A DNA stretch of 47,009 nt from Lutibacter sp. (GTDB taxonomy: Bacteria > Bacteroidota > Bacteroidia > Flavobacteriales > Flavobacteriaceae). Shown one piece after another: positions 33,917-43,322 of this stretch. The DNA is taken from NCBI GenBank assembly GCA_018054895.1, contig JAGPIQ010000005.1:1-47009 (forward strand). The letters run 5' to 3'. The notes below the pieces were generated by a model. It was not told the origin of the DNA, ran no database searches, and saw only the letters and a list, made by a program, of their open reading frames with translations. The stretch's first letter is position 1, and every line of letters begins with the position of its first letter. Made by a program: the position numbers and the translations under genes.

Positions 33917-36900
33917 TTAGTTGATGATAATTTTTTTGGTAATTAGTTCTCCTGTACTGGTTTCCAAACTTAAAAAATAAAGTCCTTTTGAAAAATGACC
34001 TATATTAATTGGTTTTGTACTATTTTGGGTATAGATCGTTTTTCCAAAAACATCAAAAAGGCGCACCATTTTAATTTGAATAGTTGCATTTGAAACATCC
34101 ATATTTAAGATAGTACTTGTAGGGTTTGGATAAATTGTAATTGGAAATTTGTCAAATGCTTCAACACTCAACGTACCTGAATTTAACAAAACCTCTTTAG
34201 CCAATCCATCTACCAAGGTAAATTCAATTACGGTTTCCGTAGTATTGGAAGATAAAATTTGTACACCTGCGTACGAAGCACTTAAAGCCCATTCGCCTTT
34301 CAGTGTAACCTCCCGTGTTACTTGTATAGCTGGCGTAAAGGGTTCTTTGCTATTAAAACCAATATCTGGATTGTCAATAGATACTAATAAGGTTTTATTG
34401 CTGTTGTTAAACTCTGTCATAACAAGGCAAGACGCATCTACGTCTTTTACTTTGTCATAACTTAAATTTGTTGCACTATTAAAAAAAGAATAGCCCCAAA
34501 TATTTTTTGCAATATGTTCCACAATATGTGCATTAGCATTTTTTTGGTGCACTGTATATGGTTTGTTTGCACTTTGTATAGCTGTGTTTAATGCCTGCAT
34601 TTCAGTTGCATTGCTCTTAGGTTTTAATATGTATTCGTAATTTTTGTTAGATGGGTTTTTACCATGGTTTATATATCCTGTATAATAGGTAGCTGTAGAA
34701 TTACCTGCTGGTACTGAACCAGACCATATTTGATCTTGATTTGGTGTTTTTTGTACTTCTTTTTTAACTACAAGCTCACCATTACCAGAAACCAAATAGA
34801 ACCCTGTGCCATAATTACTTAGCAACCAGTTGTTTGAAGCGCCGCTATAGGTAATTAAACCTGTTGCTGTTTGGTTTGTTCCATTTACATTTACACCAAT
34901 CCCCTTATTGTCTAATCGTTGAAACAAGGTGGTTACAGTTTCGTTTGAAGTATCATTGTTCGTAATTCCTGAACCCAAACAAACAATAATATCATCAAAA
35001 TAAAAATTAGATTTTTTAAAAGTGAAGGTGTTATTGTGGTTTTCAGAAGCGTGTGTTACACTAAATCCTTGGCCTGTTTTTTCTTGAAAATCCATGGCGA
35101 ACATACCATAATCACCATGATTATTAGTCAATAACTCGCTGTTTTTGTTCTTTAAATTTAAGGCACCTACAAATCTTTTTTGTTGTTCCTCATCTATTCG
35201 TCCACGTTCTGCATGTAAGTTTTCCCAAGGTAATTTAATAACGGTTGTACCTGGGTTAAAGTTCCAATCCCACGTTTTATCATCATAGCCATTGCCTGTT
35301 AATTTATCACCCGAATACATAACTTCTTGGGCTCCATAACTTTGGTAACGCCCATATCTGTTTTGTGATATATATGTTTCAGATCCCCACATATTATTAG
35401 AAAAACCTTTATTAAATACCACCCAATCGCCTTTTCTAAAAGCACCAGCCATAGCATGGTTAAATTGGAAAAAACCTTCTGTAAAAGGTGTTACCGTACT
35501 ATAGTTAAATGCTGCATCCACACCATAAATTCTGTTGTATATTCCTGCTAAAATAGGATCTGCTGTTGATAAACCAAGAATTTCTCCACCTGAAATTGCA
35601 ATTGTTTTAAGCGCAGATTGGCCTATTGGCCTCGTTCTATTTTGAGGATTTCTTCCCGCAGTTGAAAATGCTTGAACTCCATCATCATTTGCTTGTATAA
35701 ACTGAGTGTAAAACGCATTCCGAAACACCTGATAATTAGCTTTCTCCACTTGAAAACTTGTACCACTTAAATAGGTTAGTAAAGTAGCTGCTGCGCTATA
35801 AGCATACATATAATTGTTATACGCCACCCAATGATGAAAACCGGTTCCATCAACTTTTATACCATCGGTAGTTCCGGCTGTATAAGAAAAAAAGCGATCT
35901 ATGTAGCGTTTGTAGGCACGCATATATCTGTAACGTTCATCTGGTGTATTTTGCCATAAACTATAGGCTAACATAGCGTCTGAAATATTATGAATTAAAT
36001 CTGTATTGATAGCTCCATTAGCTATTTGATAAGATGCATTATAAGTAGGTGCCCAAAAATGTTCAAAACCAACAGAATGCTCATGTAATGTATAAGCAAA
36101 TAAATTTTTAACATTTGGATCTAAAAAATCTTTAAGTAGCGATGCTGGTCTTGCAAATTTTTGATAATCATACATTTGACTATTTAATGCTAAAGTACCA
36201 TTACAAAAATATTGCGATGTTAGCCAAACTATATTATTTGCTTTCTCTCTAACAGCCATATCACTAGGATTGAATTTTAAATATTGAGCATATCTTTTAA
36301 GAAATTCAACTTGGCTAAAATTTGTAATTGGAATTGTAGATGAAATTGTTCCAGAATTAACTGTAACTCCCAAAGCGGCGTAAGAAGCATCAGCAGCTGT
36401 TAAAGTACCGCTATAACTGGTTCCTAAATAAACATCTGAAAAACGGTTTACTGCGGCATTAATTTCTACTTCAATAGTAGCATTTGAAGGTGTTAATGAT
36501 AAATCAGGAATTACAGTAAACGGACAAGGGCCTCCTATTGTTACAATATCCAATAATTTTAAATTATCAATGGTAAAATCTCTTGCTGTATTATTTGCTG
36601 AAGCACTAGTACCTGTTCGAATATAGCGTGCTTGTAATTCATCACCAACATCATTAGAGACTGCTGTATAACTTAATATCGTATATATTGGTGTTACATC
36701 ATTTCCATCTATCTTAATTTCCGACGACGTTTTTAATACTTTATTATCAGTTTTATTAAATAATTCAATTTTAAAATTCACATACGAACTATTTCGGTTA
36801 TAGGTAAAGGTACTAATCGTTATGGCTTCACCTAACTGCATAGTGCCTCCAAAGGTGTATGCAGCGCCTAAACCTGAAACAGCCGATTGACCATCAACAA

Positions 36901-37066
36901 CTGTAGCGCCGTCTCCAATACCATCTCCATTATCGGCATCATCATAAACAGTTGTTAAATTTACATCTCCTATGGGTGTCCATGCTCCAGAAGAAGTGTT
37001 TACTTGCGAATAAGAAGTAGTTGCTACTAGTAAAAATAGCAGTACTTTAAGGTATAAATGTTTCAT
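33917..37066 (-). CDS. T9SS-exported PL8 lyase with novel N-terminal module
   Basis: Multidomain protein of 1049 residues: signal peptide about 1-21; uncharacterised module about 27-175 shared with the next gene; linker; PL8 helical toroid about 245-500; beta domains; T9SS sorting domain about 978-1049 (ITIYPNPTSTILNMDVS). Catalytic residues are His412 and Tyr419 (GTGFHHWVAYNNY), seven residues apart, and Arg472 (TAGRNP). Tyr-Arg spacing is 53, as in the ABC-like PL8 at 27567-30668. HSVGFEHFWAP (about 330-340) is in the region preceding the active site. T9SS export places it on the surface, where it would make the first cuts before SusCD import. No operator repeat precedes it; a terminator lies between it and the DUF5017 gene upstream. 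Confidence 0.9.
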   Translation of the reverse strand: MKHLYLKVLLFLLVATTSYSQVNTSSGAWTPIGDVNLTTVYDDADNGDGIGDGATVVDGQSAVSGLGAAYTFGGTMQLGEAITISTFTYNRNSSYVNFKIELFNKTDNKVLKTSSEIKIDGNDVTPIYTILSYTAVSNDVGDELQARYIRTGTSASANNTARDFTIDNLKLLDIVTIGGPCPFTVIPDLSLTPSNATIEVEINAAVNRFSDVYLGTSYSGTLTAADASYAALGVTVNSGTISSTIPITNFSQVEFLKRYAQYLKFNPSDMAVREKANNIVWLTSQYFCNGTLALNSQMYDYQKFARPASLLKDFLDPNVKNLFAYTLHEHSVGFEHFWAPTYNASYQIANGAINTDLIHNISDAMLAYSLWQNTPDERYRYMRAYKRYIDRFFSYTAGTTDGIKVDGTGFHHWVAYNNYMYAYSAAATLLTYLSGTSFQVEKANYQVFRNAFYTQFIQANDDGVQAFSTAGRNPQNRTRPIGQSALKTIAISGGEILGLSTADPILAGIYNRIYGVDAAFNYSTVTPFTEGFFQFNHAMAGAFRKGDWVVFNKGFSNNMWGSETYISQNRYGRYQSYGAQEVMYSGDKLTGNGYDDKTWDWNFNPGTTVIKLPWENLHAERGRIDEEQQKRFVGALNLKNKNSELLTNNHGDYGMFAMDFQEKTGQGFSVTHASENHNNTFTFKKSNFYFDDIIVCLGSGITNNDTSNETVTTLFQRLDNKGIGVNVNGTNQTATGLITYSGASNNWLLSNYGTGFYLVSGNGELVVKKEVQKTPNQDQIWSGSVPAGNSTATYYTGYINHGKNPSNKNYEYILKPKSNATEMQALNTAIQSANKPYTVHQKNANAHIVEHIAKNIWGYSFFNSATNLSYDKVKDVDASCLVMTEFNNSNKTLLVSIDNPDIGFNSKEPFTPAIQVTREVTLKGEWALSASYAGVQILSSNTTETVIEFTLVDGLAKEVLLNSGTLSVEAFDKFPITIYPNPTSTILNMDVSNATIQIKMVRLFDVFGKTIYTQNSTKPINIGHFSKGLYFLSLETSTGELITKKIIIN

Positions 37067-37116
37067 TTTTTTTTAGTTTAATACTGTTTAAAAAAGTAGT
37101 CTTTTTATTCAATTAT

Positions 37117-37162
37117 AAAAAAATCCCCAATACCAAAACTAACGTAATGGCATGGGGATTTT
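37117..37162 (-). terminator. intrinsic terminator after susC2-susD2-DUF5017
   Basis: A 9-bp stem (AAAATCCCC / GGGGATTTT) with a loop of about 25 bases is followed on the minus strand by seven T. It begins 22 bases after the DUF5017 stop. The next gene, the T9SS PL8, has no recognised operator of its own, so partial read-through or a separate promoter in the remaining 50 bases is needed. Confidence 0.7.
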
Positions 37163-37183
37163 AATTTATTATTAATACTACTA

Positions 37184-38122
37184 TTACTCTGTTACTGTAA
37201 TAGTATATTCTTTAACACTACCCTGTTTGCCATTAATTGTTTGGTTGTTTCCTACAAATGCTACGTTATAAGTACCAGGTGTTGTATATATATATTCGAA
37301 CGTTTTAAGCATATCCGAATATAATTTTAAAGGAACACCCATATCAGGAGCAACGGCACCAGATAAATTTACTGGATTCGTTATTAACCAATCTTCGTTT
37401 GTATAATTTGCTTGATCTCCTGCCATTTCATAAAGATTACCTTTATTCACCCAATTATCTTTGGTTACATTTGATGCATGTGTTCCTTCAACGTTCACAG
37501 GTTTAAAACCAGGACTTGTAAGACTTGTTACACCTAATGAATAAGTTTCATTGGCAACTGCTAGTGAAATATCAAAACTTTGTATTCTAAAAGTACCTTG
37601 TCTGTTACCTTCTGAATTTTTCCCTTGAGCATATACTTTTACTGCAAAATAAGTGGGTTTATCGCTCGCATATTCAGTAATATTTATGTTACCAGAATTT
37701 GTAAGGTTCCATGTTCTTGCTGTAGCAAAAGTAAATTTACTAGAAATATCTGTCCATGTAGCAGCTTTTACATCTGCAATAGTCCCAGACCCTGTATAAT
37801 CTGTAGAAACTAATAAACTCCAAGCATTGTCAGATTTACTTGCTCCATCCATATAATGTCTAGCAGTATCAAAGTTTAAGAAAAACTCGCCTTCCGCCTT
37901 AAATCTGTCACTATTTTTTATTTCATGACTATATTCACCTGAGAAAAAGCTTAAAAAGTTGGGAGCATTATTTATTGTAAACACTACAGGCTCACCTACT
38001 TTTACTGTTTTGTTAAAAGCAATATCAAAATTAGGCACCTTTACTTCTTCCTGATCTTCACAACTCTGAAACACGAAGGCTACGAGAAGCAACATAGTTA
38101 CTATATAAACTGTTTTTTTCAT
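37184..38122 (-). CDS. DUF5017-like surface lipoprotein
   Basis: A 312-residue lipoprotein (signal ending FVFQSC, Cys21) encoded directly after susD2, the usual place of a surface glycan-binding protein. The first half matches the DUF5017 pattern (VVFTINNAPNFLSFFSGEYS near 47-66, then FNFD-like and SWLLVSTDYTG-like segments, here NFDTARHYMDG and SLLVSTDYTG). The C-terminus is PKD-like (YIYTTPGTYNVAFVGNN, ending KEYTITVTE). Binding of the target polysaccharide is inferred from position and architecture. Confidence 0.75.
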   Translation of the reverse strand: MKKTVYIVTMLLLVAFVFQSCEDQEEVKVPNFDIAFNKTVKVGEPVVFTINNAPNFLSFFSGEYSHEIKNSDRFKAEGEFFLNFDTARHYMDGASKSDNAWSLLVSTDYTGSGTIADVKAATWTDISSKFTFATARTWNLTNSGNINITEYASDKPTYFAVKVYAQGKNSEGNRQGTFRIQSFDISLAVANETYSLGVTSLTSPGFKPVNVEGTHASNVTKDNWVNKGNLYEMAGDQANYTNEDWLITNPVNLSGAVAPDMGVPLKLYSDMLKTFEYIYTTPGTYNVAFVGNNQTINGKQGSVKEYTITVTE

Positions 38123-38153
38123 CTTGTGTGTTTTTTTAAATTAATATATTTTA

Positions 38154-39818
38154 TTACCAACCTGTGGTTTGCTTTAAATTTGTATTTACACCCAATTCTT
38201 GTGCTGGAATAGGAAGTATATAATTTTTATTTGGTTCAAAATCGTTATAACCATCATACCAATCATAACTACCAGCCATACTGTTTCTGTTTGCTACAGC
38301 ACCAGCAGCTGCTGGAGATATTACAGGAATATTGTTATCATCTAATGAAAAAGTTCCAAAAGTTGTAACATCAAGATTCTTAAAATTAACATCTGCTGCT
38401 AAAGTTTGCATTGCTGCTTTTGTTTCATTTACTTTTTGTTCTAAAATTCCCCATCTTACTAAGTCGTATTTACGGTGTCCTTCAAAACACAATTCTAACA
38501 AACGTTCTTCTTGAATATCGTTTTCAGTAACAGCAATTATAGGAGTTGCATTCGCTCTGTTTCTTACTGCGTTAACAGCGTTTAATACCTCTATAGATCC
38601 TGGTGTTAATTTGTTTTGTGCTTCAGCATATATTAAATACATTTCAGACAAACGTAACACAGGCCAGTGGTGTGAACCATAACTACCAATAAGTGGATTT
38701 TTTTCTAAATATCTACGGTATTTTGATGAAGGAATAGTAAACTGACTGTTTATTAATTTTAATTGACAGTTGTTATCTCTTGCTCCAAAAAACGGAAGCG
38801 TGTTCCAAAGTCCTCTTTCGTCACTAGGATCTGATCTGTATTTTAAAACCAACGTTACGGTTGCAAAACATTGCGCATAACTTTTACCTTTAAATTGGGC
38901 ACCTAATGCAGTACATTCTTCATCATCAAACTTCATTCCAAAACCAGAACCCAATTTAGAAGATTGGTTTTGATCTAGAGATGCATAAGAGAACCCTATT
39001 TGAAATAAAGATTCTTTGGTTTCATACGTTTCTTGAGCTAATTTGTTAAATATATCTGCATACACTGGGTTTAATATATGGTATGGATCATCCATTACCA
39101 TCTTACTCCAATCTCTTGCTTTTTCATAAGCACCAGGTTCATTAAAAGGGGCGCTTGCCATATATAAATAAGCTCTAGCCAATAAACCTCTAGCGGCACT
39201 TTTATTCCCTCTACCTCCTATTGCTACTGCAGCTGTAGGTAAATGTGCTTCGGCATATTCCAAATCTGCTACAATTTGTTTATACACATCAATACCTGCT
39301 GTTCTAGGTAATAAATCTTTAGAAATAGATTCCGCTTCTAAAGGCATAGGAATCCCTTGAACACCACCAAATGCTTTTTGTATGTCAAAAAATAGGAACG
39401 CTCTTAAAAAACGTCCTTCTGCGGTAAATAACTGTTTCGTTTCGTCGTCTAAAGGCGAATTTTCAACACCTACTAATAAATTATTTGCTGCTGAAACACC
39501 TGCATAATAATCAATCCAAGTATCTCCTAAAGTAGGGTCTGATGCTGTAAAGTTATTTTTAAGGTAATTTTGAAGCCCTGTTCTATTATACAAACCTTCA
39601 TCTGTCCAATCTGTTGGGTACTGAGCATTAATTATAGCTTCTCTATATACTTTTACTACACGACTGTAGGCACCTGCTAAACCTGCTATAGCACCAGCTT
39701 CTGTTTTATAAAGGATTTCGGAGGTGATACTGTCCTTTTGCTCTATATCTAATTGGTCATCACAGCCTTGTATTAAAAAGGCTGTAAGGATTGTTACTAT
39801 TATAAATTTAATTTTCAT
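38154..39818 (-). CDS. SusD/RagB-like glycan-binding lipoprotein (second pair)
   Basis: Surface lipoprotein partner of SusC2, 554 residues, signal ending LIQGC (Cys19). Family motifs are AEGRFLRAFLFFDIQKAFGG (about 132-151), ARGLLARAYLYMASAPFNEP (about 208-227), LRLSEMYLIYAEAQNKL and LLELCFEGHRKYDLVRWGI. The C-terminus YILPIPAQELGVN is standard. It follows susC2 by 11 bases and precedes the DUF5017 gene by 31 bases, forming a three-gene import operon. It is only distantly similar to the first SusD. Confidence 0.94.
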   Translation of the reverse strand: MKIKFIIVTILTAFLIQGCDDQLDIEQKDSITSEILYKTEAGAIAGLAGAYSRVVKVYREAIINAQYPTDWTDEGLYNRTGLQNYLKNNFTASDPTLGDTWIDYYAGVSAANNLLVGVENSPLDDETKQLFTAEGRFLRAFLFFDIQKAFGGVQGIPMPLEAESISKDLLPRTAGIDVYKQIVADLEYAEAHLPTAAVAIGGRGNKSAARGLLARAYLYMASAPFNEPGAYEKARDWSKMVMDDPYHILNPVYADIFNKLAQETYETKESLFQIGFSYASLDQNQSSKLGSGFGMKFDDEECTALGAQFKGKSYAQCFATVTLVLKYRSDPSDERGLWNTLPFFGARDNNCQLKLINSQFTIPSSKYRRYLEKNPLIGSYGSHHWPVLRLSEMYLIYAEAQNKLTPGSIEVLNAVNAVRNRANATPIIAVTENDIQEERLLELCFEGHRKYDLVRWGILEQKVNETKAAMQTLAADVNFKNLDVTTFGTFSLDDNNIPVISPAAAGAVANRNSMAGSYDWYDGYNDFEPNKNYILPIPAQELGVNTNLKQTTGW

Positions 39819-39829
39819 GATTGTATTTT

Positions 39830-42800
39830 TTAAAATGAAACATTTAGACCAACACTGAATGTTCTAGCTTTTGGATAAGCTGAAAAATCAATACCTGGTG
39901 TAATTAATGAGTTTGCTACTGATACCTCTGGGTCAAAACCTGAATAATCTGACCAAGTGATTAAATTTTGTCCTGATAAAATCAATTCAAAACTGTTCAA
40001 CCTTAATTTCTCTATCACCTCTTTAGAAAATCTATAAGAGAAATTAACTGTTTTTAATCTTACATACGAACCATCTTCTATAATTCTAGAAGAGACGTCT
40101 TCAAAACCTTGACCACCTGCTCTATGCATGGTTGTATTTTGGTTATCTATAGACCATCTATTAAGTGTTGTTGCCAATTGGTTTTGACCGCTATTTTCCA
40201 TATTCTCCAATACCAAACGGTTGGCATTTAAGATATCATTTCCATAAGACCATTGTAAAAACGTACTTAATTGGAAGTTTTTATATGTAAACGTGTTTCC
40301 AAAACCACCAAAGTGTTTTGGTAAAGCATTACCAATTATGGTTTTATCACCTCCTGCTATTTTTCCATCACCATCCAAGTCCTTAAACTTTTCATCACCT
40401 GGTTGGTGGCTAGCTCTGTAACTAGATATCCCTGCACGTAAGGTATGTGCCGAAGCGTTCGCATCGTAATTCACAAAATCAGCTGGTTGATATACACCAT
40501 CAGATACATACCCAAACATATTACCTAAAGGCTGCCCTTCTTCTACAATAAATTGGTTGGTTGCCAACCTTTGGTAGTATTGTCCTTTACCAAAAATAGG
40601 TACCCCTTTCGTTATTTTCTCAACAGTATTTTGATTGAAAGAAATATTAAAATCTGAAGTCCAACTAAAGTTTTTATTTTTAATATTAATAGTGTTTAAA
40701 CTGATTTCCATACCTTTATTACTTACTTCTCCTGTATTCTCCCAAATGGTTTCAAACCCTTGTGATGGAGCAGCCTGAGCGTCTAAAAGAAGATCTTTGG
40801 TGTTTTTTTGATATACCTCAACCAATAGAGACAAACGGTCTTTAAACAAGCCCATATCTAAACCAACATTGTACTGTTCTGTAGTTTCCCAAAATAAATT
40901 TGGGTTGGCTCCATAATCTGTAGGACGTTGCCCAGATATTGTTGTACCTCCAAAAAAGTAACTTGCATCATTATCTACTAAAATATCAAGTTTTGCATTA
41001 CCCGGAATTCTATCATTTCCTGTTTTACCATAACCAGCCTTGACCTTTAACTGAGAGAACAGATCTAATTTTTTAATAAAACCTTCTTTATCTGCGTTCC
41101 AAGATACGGCTGCCGATGGGAAATAACCAATATTATTTTTTGTTGGGAACGCTGAAGAACCATCACGTCTTAAAGAAGCTGTAAATAAATACTTTCCTTT
41201 ATAACCATAATTAAATCTACCTAGTAAAGAGAAAATACTTGAATCTTCAGTATCATACCTATCATTATCGTCTTTTAAAGTTCCACCGTCTAATGCATTA
41301 ATACCTAAAGGTTCCAAATATAAAGGGATGTCTTTAGCTGAAAAACTTGACACTTCACTTCCTCTAAGATTTAAAGTAACTCCTAACAATCCGTCAAAAG
41401 AATGGTCGTTTACTTTCTTTTTGTAAGTTAAAGTATTTACTGTAGAAAAATTATTTCTTTGTTGCTTGTATAACGTACCATTGATACCATCTACTTTGCT
41501 TATTAACCTTCCATAAACCGTTTTACTGTTCATAAAAGTTCCTCTTGTTACAAACTGACGATTAAAACTTGCTTTGGTCTCTATAGTAAAGTCTGAATTT
41601 ACTTTATATTTTAACCCTAAATTTGCAATAAATTGATCGTTTTCGGTTTTTCTATATTCATTTTCTAAAGACACTATAGGATGCCAAACAACAACATTTA
41701 ATCCATCTAAATCTTCACTTACCTGAGCTAAAGGATCATAACCTTCTGGATAGTCAACAAATTTATTGGCTACATTATTATACGTTAATAAACTTCTCAA
41801 AAATGAATATTGCCCAGTTCCTGTTGTACTAAGACCTTCTTGTGTGTAATTGGTATAAATTACATCAATAGTCGCGTCTAACTTATCATTAATTTTATGA
41901 TTTACGGTCATTCTTCCGTTTAATCTATTATATACTGAATTTGCTAAAGACCCCTCATCTTCCACTGCGTTTAACGAGGCGTTAATTCTTGTTTTATCGC
42001 CCCCACTTGATATATTTAGTTTATGGGTTTTTGAATAAGCTGTTCTGAAAGCTTCATCTTGCCAATCTCTACCTTTTACATCTTTATAATCTTCAACACC
42101 ACCTTGCAACACACCGTAACCAAGATTTTCATCAAAAACAGCATAATACCTTGATGCGGTGGAGTTATAATTAATTTCTTCTGATAATTTTAAGAAATCA
42201 TAAGGTTCTAACACATCTAATGTTTTTGTAACATTACTAATGTCCAAACGTGTTTCATAAGAAATTCTTGTTTTTCCAGATTTGGCACGTTTTGATGTAA
42301 TGATAATAACACCGTTTGCCCCACGAACACCGTAAATAGCTGTTGCCGAAGCATCTTTTAAAACAGTCATAGATTCGATATCTGATGGATCAATCATACT
42401 AGGTTCAAAATTTTCCATAATGAAACCATCCATAACATATAAAGGTGAGTTATCTCCATTAATAGTATTACCCCCTCTAATAACAATAGTTGCTGCAGCT
42501 CCAGGCTGACCACTACCACCACTTACTTGCACCCCTGCAACACGTCCTGCTAAGGCTTGGTCAAAATTGGCAACAGGCGCTTCTGTTAATTTTTCCATCT
42601 TCACCGTAGCTACAGATCCTGTTACATCTTTTCTTTGTACTGTACCATACCCAATAATAACCATTTCGTCTAACTGATTAACATCTGGTACTAATTTTAC
42701 ATTTATGGCAGCTTGCCCCTTTACTTCTTTAGAAATTGTTTTGTACCCAAGGTAACTAAATGATAGTGTACCACTTGCGCTAACTTGGATAGTATAATTA

Positions 42801-43012
42801 CCATCAAAATCTGAAGTTACTCCATTTTTTGTTCCTGTTTCTGAAATATTTACACCTGGTAATGGTGACCCTATTTCATCTGTTACTACACCTTTTACAG
42901 TTTTAGCTTGTGCGTAAATTGTACTATTACACAAACTTGTAAAAAACAGCATCGCAAAAACAATTCTGAGTAGTGTTTGTTTTGTTAAATTTGATTTGAT
43001 TTGATTTTTCAT
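39830..43012 (-). CDS. SusC/RagA-like TonB-dependent transporter (second pair)
   Basis: Outer-membrane importer of 1060 residues. After the signal peptide (ending TIYAQ, about 35) comes a carboxypeptidase-D-like domain (KGVVTDEIGSPLPGVNISE, about 40-58). The plug follows (VIIGYGTVQRKDVTGSVATV, then VIRGGNTINGDN and YGVRGANGVIIITSKRA), and then the barrel, ending TFSVGLNVSF. It is the first gene after the hybrid regulator and heads the susC2-susD2-DUF5017 operon. Its promoter has one of the best operator pairs and a perfect TAnnTTTG box 43 bases before the ATG. Confidence 0.95.
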   Translation of the reverse strand: MKNQIKSNLTKQTLLRIVFAMLFFTSLCNSTIYAQAKTVKGVVTDEIGSPLPGVNISETGTKNGVTSDFDGNYTIQVSASGTLSFSYLGYKTISKEVKGQAAINVKLVPDVNQLDEMVIIGYGTVQRKDVTGSVATVKMEKLTEAPVANFDQALAGRVAGVQVSGGSGQPGAAATIVIRGGNTINGDNSPLYVMDGFIMENFEPSMIDPSDIESMTVLKDASATAIYGVRGANGVIIITSKRAKSGKTRISYETRLDISNVTKTLDVLEPYDFLKLSEEINYNSTASRYYAVFDENLGYGVLQGGVEDYKDVKGRDWQDEAFRTAYSKTHKLNISSGGDKTRINASLNAVEDEGSLANSVYNRLNGRMTVNHKINDKLDATIDVIYTNYTQEGLSTTGTGQYSFLRSLLTYNNVANKFVDYPEGYDPLAQVSEDLDGLNVVVWHPIVSLENEYRKTENDQFIANLGLKYKVNSDFTIETKASFNRQFVTRGTFMNSKTVYGRLISKVDGINGTLYKQQRNNFSTVNTLTYKKKVNDHSFDGLLGVTLNLRGSEVSSFSAKDIPLYLEPLGINALDGGTLKDDNDRYDTEDSSIFSLLGRFNYGYKGKYLFTASLRRDGSSAFPTKNNIGYFPSAAVSWNADKEGFIKKLDLFSQLKVKAGYGKTGNDRIPGNAKLDILVDNDASYFFGGTTISGQRPTDYGANPNLFWETTEQYNVGLDMGLFKDRLSLLVEVYQKNTKDLLLDAQAAPSQGFETIWENTGEVSNKGMEISLNTINIKNKNFSWTSDFNISFNQNTVEKITKGVPIFGKGQYYQRLATNQFIVEEGQPLGNMFGYVSDGVYQPADFVNYDANASAHTLRAGISSYRASHQPGDEKFKDLDGDGKIAGGDKTIIGNALPKHFGGFGNTFTYKNFQLSTFLQWSYGNDILNANRLVLENMENSGQNQLATTLNRWSIDNQNTTMHRAGGQGFEDVSSRIIEDGSYVRLKTVNFSYRFSKEVIEKLRLNSFELILSGQNLITWSDYSGFDPEVSVANSLITPGIDFSAYPKARTFSVGLNVSF

Positions 43013-43055
43013 CTGTAATGTTTATAGGTTCATTAATTTATTAATTTATGATACT

Positions 43056-43122
43056 CAAAAATACATCCATTTTTCAAAAACCATAGGGGGGTGAAAACTC
43101 AATATAGAGGTGTGAATTGCTC
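43056..43122 (-). promoter_or_regulatory. predicted promoter and operator of the susC2 operon
   Basis: Direct repeats: coding-strand GAGCAATTCACACC (43122-43109) and GAGTTTTCACCCCC (43100-43087), exactly 22 bp apart. TATTTTTG, a perfect match to the Bacteroidota -7 consensus, lies at 43063-43056, 23 bases after the second repeat. The rest of the 310-base gap to the regulator (43123-43322) is AT-rich with no other recognised signal. Confidence 0.6.
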
Positions 43123-43322
43123 ATTATTAACTTTAAGTTAACAATTGATTTTTTGTAATAGCCTTAAAATGATTGATTTATAAATTCAGTTAATAATTCA
43201 CCCATAATTTTAACATTTAAATAGTTAAAATTACAATGCTATATTACTTACAACTACAACGTTTTCTTTTCTTACAATTCATTCACAAGAACTAGGTTTG
43301 TAAAAATTATAAATATTAATAA

